From: Chitinophagaceae bacterium
GTDB lineage: Bacteria > Bacteroidota > Bacteroidia > Chitinophagales > Chitinophagaceae
Direction of reading: 5' to 3'
Length of the DNA stretch: 64,000 nt
NCBI GenBank assembly: GCA_019638615.1
Contig: JAHBTL010000004.1
Location: 62,001-126,000, forward strand
The translations under genes were made by a program, and so were the position numbers. This document shows positions 16,763 to 23,960 of this stretch, in pieces. Positions within the stretch are counted from its first letter, which is position 1. Each line of letters begins with the position of its first letter. The notes under the pieces are model-generated. The model was given only the letters and a program-made list of their open reading frames with translations, searched no databases and had not been told where the DNA came from.

Positions 16763-17200
16763 ATGCGCAGACGATTTATACCCATAAATGTGATCATTAT
16801 AGCAGGGTTGCTTGTGTTGCTCAGCCTGGGCCCCGATCAGTATAAGCCGCCTAAGGAAGTGATGGGAAGAGGAAAGACCCTGTTTGAAAGAGAATGCATG
16901 CTGTGCCATCAACCCGAAAGTCCCGATAAAGAAGCAGCACTGCACCCTACAGCCCAATGGGTATTTGGCACTAAAAAAAAGCTTATAAAAGCCGTATTGA
17001 ACGGGTTGCCTGATTCTGCGCAGATGAATGAAAATACACAGGGAAATCTTATGCCATCTTTTCAGCACTTAAACGATGAGCAGGTGTCTGACGTACTGAC
17101 TTATATTAGAAACAGCTTCGACAATAAAGCTGTGGCGATTACCCCTGCTGAAGTAAAAAAAGTGCGTGCATTGAATGCAAGAAAAGCTAAAAAGAAATAG
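16763..17200 (+). CDS. Membrane-anchored mono-haem cytochrome c inserted in the his operon
   Basis: A 145-residue protein with an uncleaved or slowly cleaved N-terminal hydrophobic segment (residues 5-22) and one haem site, CMLCH (45-49); Met97 (NLMPSF) is the likely sixth ligand. The C-terminus, DVLTYIRNSFDNKAVAITPAEVKKVRA, closely resembles the ends of the two large PVC-type haem lipoproteins in this window (YIRKSWNNNAGAITKEEVTGVR at 57.4 kb). It therefore looks like a stand-alone copy of their electron-acceptor domain, active in the periplasm. It lies 66 bp after hisC; no link with histidine synthesis is known. Confidence 0.82.
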   Translation: MRRRFIPINVIIIAGLLVLLSLGPDQYKPPKEVMGRGKTLFERECMLCHQPESPDKEAALHPTAQWVFGTKKKLIKAVLNGLPDSAQMNENTQGNLMPSFQHLNDEQVSDVLTYIRNSFDNKAVAITPAEVKKVRALNARKAKKK

Positions 17201-17549
17201 AATTTCCTTTTAACCCCCGGCAAACACATCCCCCTCCTTCGGCGGACGAGTCTTGTTAATAACTACAAGAGGAGGCATTTATCCCCTCGTAAAAAAACAT
17301 TTTTTGCAGGTGCCTGGCAGATGTTCCCTATGAACGGATGCACTTACGGGGCAAAAAGTAAGCTGTCAGTATGCCTCATAGAGGCTACCTGTTGGCAGAC
17401 ATAATAACAATAAGGGCTCATGCACCATAGGTGCAACCCTTTCCTTTCAAAAAAGGGATGTTGCCATGGTGTAAAAAGCATTGTATGAAGGGATTCGTTT
17501 TTGTTATCTTGCAGCTCTTTTAAAAGTTCATTTAACCTAATTATAACTC
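17201..17549. repeat. Intergenic cluster of short palindromes upstream of hisB
   Basis: No gene is seen. The stretch holds a row of small hairpins with a TA-containing loop: GTTC/GAAC around 17324-17336, GCCTC-ATA-GAGGC (17373-17385) and TGCACC-ATA-GGTGCA (17421-17435). Further left, CTTGT (17252-17256) and ACAAG (17265-17269) form another arm pair. A weak -7-like box (TATCTTGC, 17505-17512) sits about 40 bp before hisB, so hisB may have its own promoter. None of the hairpins has a convincing T-run. Confidence 0.5.
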
Positions 17550-18698
17550 ATGGCAAAACGTGTATTATTCATTGATCGCGATGGCACCTTGATCAATGAA
17601 GCTCCCCCTACTTATCAACTTGATTCATACGATAAGCTCACTTTTTACCCCCACATGTTTGAATACATGACAAAAATTGCGAGGGAACTTGATTATGAGC
17701 TGGTAATGGTAACCAACCAGGATGGGTTAGGCACAGAAAAATTTCCTGAAAATACATTTTGGCCATTACACAACATGGTAATGAAAAGCCTGGAGGGAGA
17801 AGACATCCATTTCAGCGCTGTTTTTATTGATAAAACATATCCTCATGAAAACGCGCCTACCCGTAAGCCGGGTACAGGAATGTTAACAGGATATCTCAAT
17901 AATCCCGATTATGATATGCCTAACTCTTTTGTGATTGGTGATCGCATTACAGATATTCAACTGGCGAAAAACCTTGGGTGCCGGGGTATATGGCTCAACA
18001 ACGATGTAGCATTGGGTGCTGATGAAATAGCAGATAAGGTAGCGGCGCTTCATGCAGACGGAACAATAGCGCTTGCCACTACCGAATGGCAGAAAGTGTA
18101 TGAATTCCTGAAATTAGGTTTACGTATTGTTAAGCATGAACGCAATACCAACGAAACCAGAATAGCCATTGAGCTTAACGTAGATGGTAATGGCAAAGCT
18201 GATATTTCTACCGGTATAGGTTTTTTTGATCATATGCTGGAACAGATAGCCCGTCACGGTAAAATGGATATGACCATCCATACCCGGGGCGATCTGCATA
18301 TAGATGAACATCATACTATTGAAGATACCGGGATAGCATTGGGGGAGGCCTTTGCAAAAGCATTGTCCGATAAAACAGGGATGGAACGCTATGGCTTTGC
18401 ATTGCCAATGGATGAAGCGGATGCAAAAGTGTTGATCGATTTCGGAGGTCGCAACTGGATTGTCTGGAATGCAGAATTTAAAAGAGAAAAAATAGGAGAG
18501 GCGCCGACGGAAATGTTTTTTCATTTCTTTAAATCCTTTTCCGATGCCGCAAAATGTAATTTAAATATTGAATGCCGGGGCGACAATGAGCATCATAAAA
18601 TTGAAGCTATCTTCAAAGCTTTTGCCAGGGCGATGCGCATGGCTGTAAAACGCGACCCGCTGAGCAACTACCTGCCGAGCACAAAGGGCGTATTATAA
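17550..18698 (+). CDS. hisB: Bifunctional histidinol-phosphatase / imidazoleglycerol-phosphate dehydratase
   Basis: A 382-residue fusion. Residues 1 to ~165 are a HAD-type histidinol phosphatase with the nucleophile motif DRDGT (9-13), VTNQDGLG and [14 protein letters not shown]. The rest is the dehydratase, with manganese-binding motifs [28 protein letters not shown] and [15 protein letters not shown]. Both reactions belong to the middle and late steps of histidine synthesis. The phosphatase half lacks the Cys-rich zinc loop of E. coli HisB (the region reads [14 protein letters not shown]). It is the last his gene here; hisH, hisA, hisF and hisIE are not in the window. Confidence 0.96.
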   Translation: MAKRVLFIDRDGTLINEAPPTYQLDSYDKLTFYPHMFEYMTKIARELDYELVMVTNQDGLGTEKFPENTFWPLHNMVMKSLEGEDIHFSAVFIDKTYPHENAPTRKPGTGMLTGYLNNPDYDMPNSFVIGDRITDIQLAKNLGCRGIWLNNDVALGADEIADKVAALHADGTIALATTEWQKVYEFLKLGLRIVKHERNTNETRIAIELNVDGNGKADISTGIGFFDHMLEQIARHGKMDMTIHTRGDLHIDEHHTIEDTGIALGEAFAKALSDKTGMERYGFALPMDEADAKVLIDFGGRNWIVWNAEFKREKIGEAPTEMFFHFFKSFSDAAKCNLNIECRGDNEHHKIEAIFKAFARAMRMAVKRDPLSNYLPSTKGVL

Positions 18699-18730
18699 AG
18701 TTATCAGAGTCAGCTACTGTATGTTTTTAA

Positions 18731-19026
18731 GAGCGCGTTTACCTGCGGTCAGAACTATTTTCATTGCGGCAAAGCCAGAAATAAATATATATACTGCAAT
18801 AAAGTTCAATTTTTCGCAGGCATGTGGTATCTCATCGACCGGTAAATTTGCTTAGCGCGAAAATTATATATACCCCATATAGAAATTGCCACAGACCTGT
18901 CCGCCGTAGGCAGATGCGCAGATTTAATCTGTGCATCTGTGGCTAAAAAACACAGGGTATATCCTATGTTTTGCAGGCGCGACTGCTTGACTAAGCTGAA
19001 CGTTCTCACCGAAGGTAAATGCGCCC
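18731..19026. mobile_element. 296-bp MITE-like element with 25-bp terminal inverted repeats and palindromic core
   Basis: The left end starts GAGCGCGTTTACCTGCGGTC at 18731; the right end, read inward from 19026, starts GGGCGCATTTACCTTCGGTG. The 25-bp arms match at 21 positions. TGTTTTT occurs on both outer sides (18722-18728, 19027-19033), consistent with a slipped target duplication. Inside are a copy of the palindromic core (18888-18943, split by an inserted segment) and a stretch at 18830-18864 that also occurs near 37526. It lies between the 3' ends of hisB and a minus-strand gene and codes for nothing convincing. Confidence 0.6.
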
Positions 19027-19053
19027 TGTTTTTGCAGCGGCCTGGCATTCCTG

Positions 19054-19560
19054 TTAGTCGGGCTGGGTATATACTTTAAATGAGGACGAATATATTGTAT
19101 TAAAATCGCCATTCGCCATATCGGTTGTGATCAGCAGGCGCAGGCTCATTCCTTTTTGAACCCGCTTCCCGGTTATATTGAACTGTAGCTCCTGGGTTTC
19201 ACCGGCTTCAATATCGTAAGGTATTAAGTTGTATTTAGGCAGTATATATTGAATGTTCATTTTCTTCGATAGCCTTTTTGCATCCCGCCACTGCTTAAAG
19301 AAAAAAGAATCATCGTTGACAGCGGCTGAATATACTGTGCTCCAGTAATTATTCTCCTCATCCGCCACTATTGCTACGGTAAACCCCCGGTCGTTTTCAG
19401 AGATATTGCTGATGCGCAGGGTAAGTATATCGCCCCTGCTGCCGGTACTGGTATAAACGGTGTCAATGACCAATGCCTCCTGTGCATTGGTATTTTGGGC
19501 CTGCGCCGGGAAAAGTTGGCCGGAAAGTATCAGCAGGGTAATGCATATAGCCCGTTTCAT
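19054..19560 (-). CDS. Secreted protein of unknown function
   Basis: I do not recognise a family. The 168-residue product starts MKRAICITLLILSGQLFPAQAQ, a clear signal peptide. The mature part looks like an all-beta domain of the immunoglobulin or NEAT-like kind (alternating strands such as GDILTLRISNISENDRGFTVAIVAD and AGETQELQFNITGKRVQKG), with a single Trp pair (YWSTVYS, FFFKQWRD). It sits alone between a repeat element and the dehydrogenase gene at 19632; a 71-bp gap separates the two minus-strand genes. Confidence 0.7.
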   Translation of the reverse strand: MKRAICITLLILSGQLFPAQAQNTNAQEALVIDTVYTSTGSRGDILTLRISNISENDRGFTVAIVADEENNYWSTVYSAAVNDDSFFFKQWRDAKRLSKKMNIQYILPKYNLIPYDIEAGETQELQFNITGKRVQKGMSLRLLITTDMANGDFNTIYSSSFKVYTQPD

Positions 19561-19631
19561 AATTGTGCTGGTGCGTTTGTTGTTTTATCCACATATAACG
19601 TTGAAGAAACAGGTTTATTGAAAAACGATTG

Positions 19632-20642
19632 TTAACGAATGCTAACCGGGCTTCCTTCTTTCATGGATTGCCGGGCAGCATAAGCAATGATAGTCGCCAT
19701 AATAATATCTTCATGACTTACGGGCAAGCCGGTATTATTTCCAACGGCATCTACAAACAGCTCCATTTCTTTCAGGTACGACTGTATATAACGTTCAGTA
19801 AAAGAGTTGAGCGGAAGCGCCTGGTGAATTCCACTTGAATCAAATACAATATTGCGGTGATATAAATTATTTTCCACCTGTATCATACCGCCGTCCCCAA
19901 AAACCTCCAGTCTCTGATCATAGCCATACACCGCCTTGCGGCTGTTGTCTATAACAGCGTAAGTGCCGTCTTCGAAAGTAAGTGTGATCAAAGCTGTGTC
20001 AATATCACCTGCCTCTTCCACGGCTTTGTCCATAAATACCAGTCCCTTTGCATATACTTCCACCACTTTTTTATTCATGATGTATCGAGCCATGTCAATG
20101 TCATGAATGGAAAAGTCCATGAACATGCCGCCTGAGGTTTTAATGAATTCTATGGGCGGAATAGCAGGATCCCGGTTGGTGATTTTAATGATTTGTAAAT
20201 TTCCTATCCTGCCTGTGGCTGTGGATTGCCTGGCTTGCAGAAAGTCGGGATCGAACCGGCGGTTGAAACCGACCATGAGCTTTAAGCCGGCTTCTTCTGC
20301 TTTCCGTAACAATTTTTTAGTAACCTCCAGCGACAGATCCAGCGGCTTTTCACAAAAAACATGCTTCCCGGCTTCTATTGCTTCTTCTACCAGCGCAGCA
20401 TGCGAGCTGGTAGGCGTGCAAATAACAACCGCATCTACCTCCGGACGGGCAATTGCATCTGTGGGATGATTGGTAAATAAAAAATTCCCGAATTCATTCC
20501 TGAAATTGTCTTCAATGTAAAGCGTATCGGATACTGCTGCTACAGAGGCGCCCGGAATAGCATTAAGTAAGTGGCGGAGATGAATTTTGCCCATTCGTCC
20601 CAATCCTATGAGTGCGATGTGAACCGGCTTGTGGTATTGCAT
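19632..20642 (-). CDS. iolG: Inositol 2-dehydrogenase-like oxidoreductase (Gfo/Idh/MocA)
   Basis: The 336-residue cytoplasmic protein has an N-terminal Rossmann fold (IALIGLGRMGKIHLRHLL), the EKP motif (GKHVFCEKPLDLS, catalytic Lys) and the substrate-site signature GGMFMDFSIHDIDMARY, whose Asp and His are the catalytic pair of inositol dehydrogenases. The length also fits IolG. It has no signal peptide, unlike the exported relative at 53572. No other inositol genes are nearby, so the symbol rests on motif resemblance only; scyllo-inositol or another cyclitol or sugar could be the substrate. Confidence 0.75.
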   Translation of the reverse strand: MQYHKPVHIALIGLGRMGKIHLRHLLNAIPGASVAAVSDTLYIEDNFRNEFGNFLFTNHPTDAIARPEVDAVVICTPTSSHAALVEEAIEAGKHVFCEKPLDLSLEVTKKLLRKAEEAGLKLMVGFNRRFDPDFLQARQSTATGRIGNLQIIKITNRDPAIPPIEFIKTSGGMFMDFSIHDIDMARYIMNKKVVEVYAKGLVFMDKAVEEAGDIDTALITLTFEDGTYAVIDNSRKAVYGYDQRLEVFGDGGMIQVENNLYHRNIVFDSSGIHQALPLNSFTERYIQSYLKEMELFVDAVGNNTGLPVSHEDIIMATIIAYAARQSMKEGSPVSIR

Positions 20643-20719
20643 TCAGAAAAATATTATCGGTACCGGGTTTAATACACTAAATATATTAAAATATATGCAC
20701 CCAACCGGTATTTTAAAAT

Positions 20720-20845
20720 GTAGACCACAAACCAGTAATAGATAATGGACGGTTGACAGTGGATAGTTGACAGTGACCAACTATAAACCACAAATCCGAA
20801 ACCATAAACCTCAAACCTCCCTCGCTTAAAATCTTCAATAACTCT
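20720..20845. repeat. AT-rich repeat mosaic left of the Rpn pseudogene
   Basis: Short repeated phrases such as GTTGACAGTGGATAGTTGACAGTG and variations on CCATAAACCTCAAACC fill this spacer. GTAGACCACAAACC near 20720 resembles GTAGACCATAATCC near 21789 on the other side of the pseudogene. No gene is seen. Confidence 0.4.
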
Positions 20846-20876
20846 TAGCTTTGCAGAATATGCTAACAAAACACCT

Positions 20877-21718
20877 ATGACAGCAAATACAGCACCCCGT
20901 AAAAAACACGACATTCTTCTGAAGGCAGCTTTTGAAGAACTTTTTCCTTACCTGCTGCGCTTTTGTTTTGACGATGCAGACAACATATTTAATTTCCGTA
21001 AAAAGCCTGTGTTTCTTGATAAAGAACTGGCAGAACTGTTCCCGGAACCCGAAAAACGGGGTGGTAACAGGTTCGTTTGTTCCAGTACTGGTACCGTATA
21101 TACGACCGGTATGCAGTTGATGTGACAGCCCTCGTTGTTTTTACGGGTAATCAAAACCAAAAAGCCGCCAGTACGTTTCATAAAACCTTCATGGGAACGG
21201 AAATCATGTATCGTTATAATGTCTGCCATATCTTCGATCATACGGAAGAAGAGCTGCTGGCGATGAATAACCCTTTTGCCTTTATTGTTCTGGCAGCACA
21301 AAAAGCATTGTTGCAGGGTAAAGTGCCGGAGGAGGAGTTGGGAAAACACCGGCTCACTGTAGCAAAAGCGTTGATACAAAGCCAAAAATTCAGCCATAAA
21401 AAGATACAGGAGCTGATGCTTTTCCTTAAAAGCTTTCTTTACATTGGAAACAGGAAAATAAATAGTAAATTCGATGAGCAGATATACCAGTTAACCGGAA
21501 AAAAAATTACTATGGGCATTATAGAAACCATCAAGCAGATTGAGCGCGAGGAAGTTTTTGAAAAAGGCATTGAAGAAGGCATTGAAAAAGCTAAACAGGA
21601 TGTTATTGAAAACCTGATCATCAGGTTAGGTCTTTCAGATAAGCAGGCAGCCGATATTGCTGAAGTATCTGTCAGCTTTGTTAAAAAAGTCCGCGCCTCG
21701 CTGAAAAAGAAAAAATAA
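20877..21718 (+). pseudogene. Rpn family recombination-promoting nuclease (PD-(D/E)XK), frameshifted by internal deletion
   Basis: The N-terminal part (20877 to about 21080) reads MTANTAPRKKHDILLKAAFE...ELFPEPEKRGGNRFV and the C-terminal part continues in another frame from about 21077 with FQYWYRIYDRYAVDVTALVVFTG to the stop at 21718. Intact relatives have roughly 30-35 residues between these points, including the catalytic segment (E-x-Q, usually within VHIEVQ). Here that segment is missing and the reading frame changes, so the nuclease is broken both in frame and in active site. The tail has the usual low-complexity EEGIEKAKQDVIENLIIRLG region. AT-rich repeats flank it. Confidence 0.75.
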
Positions 21719-21720
21719 TT

Positions 21721-21870
21721 GTGTATGGCTGTGGGCTATCAGCTTTCAGCAATCAGCCAATAGTGTTTATAGTTTTTTGTTTGAAGTGGTAGACCATAAT
21801 CCTCAAACAATAAACCCGTAACCTGAAACCTGTAACTTGCTGTCAGCTTTGGGCTGTCAGTTTATGGTGG
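21721..21870. repeat. AT-rich repeat mosaic right of the Rpn pseudogene
   Basis: The spacer holds repeated short phrases (GGGCTATCAGCTTTCAGC, GCTTTGGGCTGTCAG, CCTGAAACCTGTAACT) like those left of the pseudogene. TTTG at 21875-21878 and TATTTTAG at 21895-21902 (16-bp gap) just to its right are a weak promoter candidate for the sigma factor gene. Confidence 0.4.
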
Positions 21871-21939
21871 GGATTTTGTTTTTTCAAAGAATATTATTTT
21901 AGTGTTAAATTTACCTGTCTTTAACTTGCCTTTTAAGAG

Positions 21940-22533
21940 ATGCCAACGACTGTATTGCTTAATGAGAAAGAGTTATTATTACAGGTGGCCAATGGCGACC
22001 AGGAAGCGTATAAAAAAATATTCATTTACTACTGGAGCCAGATATTCTCTACCGCATTACTCTTCACCAAATCGCGGGAATTAGCCCAGGATCTTACACA
22101 GGATATTTTCGCTCATATATGGATAAAGAGAGAAAGACTTGCCGAAGTGGAAAATTTTGAAGGATTTTTGTTTATCACTTCCCGCAACCTCATTGTAGAT
22201 AAACTGCGCAAAAAAGTTTTTACAACCCAAAATGAAGCCCACCTCTGTAAATATTTTGAAGAGGAAAATCAGCTTTCGCCATATTTCCAGATAGAGTTGA
22301 AAGAAATGACGGAAATCATTCATCAGGGTATCAGCGTGCTTCCCGAAAGGCAGCGGGTGGCGTTTTATCTCAGCCGTTTTAAAGGATTGAGGCATAAAGA
22401 GATCGCCGCAAAAATGGGTATTTCACAAGAGAGCGTAAAAAGCCATATTGTGAGAGCCATTGGTAATCTCCGTAAATACCTTGCCGATCATTCTAATGCG
22501 CTTCCTTTTTTTATTTGCTGGTTTTTTCTGTAA
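21940..22533 (+). CDS. ECF RNA polymerase sigma factor
   Basis: A 197-residue sigma-70 family protein of the ECF group. Region 2 is seen in LLLQVANGDQEAYKKIFIYYWSQIF and DLTQDIFAHIWIKRERL, with ENFEGFLFITSRNLIVDKLRKK following; region 4 is LPERQRVAFYLSRFKGLRHKEIAAKMGISQESVKSHIVRAIGNLRKYL. It is followed by a FecR anti-sigma gene and a SusC with an STN domain, the standard layout of Bacteroidota Fec-type regulation, in which substrate binding outside the cell frees the sigma factor to switch on the SusC/SusD operon. Confidence 0.93.
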   Translation: MPTTVLLNEKELLLQVANGDQEAYKKIFIYYWSQIFSTALLFTKSRELAQDLTQDIFAHIWIKRERLAEVENFEGFLFITSRNLIVDKLRKKVFTTQNEAHLCKYFEEENQLSPYFQIELKEMTEIIHQGISVLPERQRVAFYLSRFKGLRHKEIAAKMGISQESVKSHIVRAIGNLRKYLADHSNALPFFICWFFL

Positions 22534-22618
22534 AAAAATTTTTTCCCTGCTCCCTGTTGGTTTTTTCTCCCGTCTTTATAGCATGGGCTTGCCCGTTTTT
22601 TAACCAACAATTGCGATA

Positions 22619-23806
22619 ATGCCGGAATTTGATTTGCTACTTGACAAGTATCTGCGCAATGAGCTGAGTGACGCTGAACTGCAGGTTTTCCTGGAGGAAG
22701 TGCGCAAACCGGAGCATCTTGAAGCATTGCGGGGAAAGGTGATGCAGCGGTTGCAGGATAAGCCGGCTGCGGATTTTCCTGATAAAGACCATATCGAACA
22801 AATGTTTGAACAGATGTTGCAGAAGGCAACTCCATACCAGGATGAACCAGTAGCCGTCCGGGTCGTTCCCCTCTATTCCCGCCGCCGTTTTGCCATACGG
22901 GCAGCGGTAGCTTGTATACTGCTGTTGAGTGCCGGCATTTACTTTTGGGTCAGTCGCCCTCAAAAATCTTTACAGCTCACAAAAACAAAGTCTGCCGGGC
23001 AGCAGGATGTGCTTCCGGGCAGCAATAAAGCCATTCTTACCCTTTCAGACGGAACAACCATTGATCTTGACGATGCCGCCGCCGGTGAACTGGGGCGCCA
23101 GGGCAATGCATTGCTCGTAAAAAATGTAAATGGAGAATTATTGTACAGAGTAAATGGTAAGAAATTGCCTGAACTTTATTACAATACAATGACTACTCCG
23201 CGCGGAGGCCAATATAAAGTGGTGTTACCAGATGGAACACAGGTTTGGCTAAATGCATCTTCCTCTATCACCTATCCCACTTTTTTTAATGGAAAGGAAC
23301 GGAAAGTAACCATGGAAGGCGAGGTTTATTTTGAAGTAGCACATAAAAAAGATCAACCCTTTATTGTAAGCGCTAACGGAACAGAAGTGCATGTAACAGG
23401 AACGCATTTTAATGTAAATGCTTACACAGATGAATCGGCTGTTAAAACCACTTTGTTAGAAGGCGCCGTTACAGTTAAGAAGGGAGAAGCAACTGCAAAT
23501 TTGAAACCGGGCGAACAGGTGGAAGCCGGTGATAAAGGATTGAACGGAGTAAAAGCCACGGATGTGGAAGACGTAGTTGCCTGGAAAAACGGGCTGTTTT
23601 CTTTTAACGGGGATGATCTTCCTTCCATTATGAGACAACTTGCCAGGTGGTATAACCTGGAAGTTTATTATGACGGACCTGTGCCCAGGAGACTTTTTGC
23701 AGGAAAGGTTTTCCGCAATATGAACCTGTCTGAAACACTGAAGGTTTTAGAGTTAAGCAATATTCGTTTTCGTATAGACGGGAACAAGCTTACTGTAATA
23801 CCATAG
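22619..23806 (+). CDS. FecR-family anti-sigma factor
   Basis: The 395-residue protein has a cytoplasmic N-terminus that would hold the sigma factor, one membrane helix at about residues 91-111, a periplasmic FecR domain (TTPRGGQYKVVLPDGTQVWLNASSSITYP...EGEVYFEVAHKKDQPFIV) and a C-terminal DUF4974 domain (FSFNGDDLPSIMRQLARWYNLEVYY). DUF4974 is the part thought to contact the STN domain of the partner SusC. It lies 85 bp after the sigma factor and 154 bp before SusC. Confidence 0.95.
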   Translation: MPEFDLLLDKYLRNELSDAELQVFLEEVRKPEHLEALRGKVMQRLQDKPAADFPDKDHIEQMFEQMLQKATPYQDEPVAVRVVPLYSRRRFAIRAAVACILLLSAGIYFWVSRPQKSLQLTKTKSAGQQDVLPGSNKAILTLSDGTTIDLDDAAAGELGRQGNALLVKNVNGELLYRVNGKKLPELYYNTMTTPRGGQYKVVLPDGTQVWLNASSSITYPTFFNGKERKVTMEGEVYFEVAHKKDQPFIVSANGTEVHVTGTHFNVNAYTDESAVKTTLLEGAVTVKKGEATANLKPGEQVEAGDKGLNGVKATDVEDVVAWKNGLFSFNGDDLPSIMRQLARWYNLEVYYDGPVPRRLFAGKVFRNMNLSETLKVLELSNIRFRIDGNKLTVIP

Positions 23807-23859
23807 TATAGGGCAATTACACATTCAATTCGTTTTTAACGGGTTAATTCGAAAAAAAA

Positions 23860-23886
23860 CCGGAAAGTGTTGGAGCCACTTTCCGG
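23860..23886. promoter_or_regulatory. Perfect 10-bp stem-loop between fecR-like gene and susC
   Basis: CCGGAAAGTG (23860-23869) and CACTTTCCGG (23877-23886) enclose a 7-nt loop. An A-run precedes it, so it would be a terminator only on the minus strand, where no gene ends. On the plus strand it may separate or stabilise the sigma/anti-sigma and susC/susD transcripts. Confidence 0.6.
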
Positions 23887-23960
23887 CGAAAGTTTCGGTT
23901 AACTGTTAATATAACAATCTGGCAAGACTGGATATTCATTAACCCAAAACAATCAAAGTT

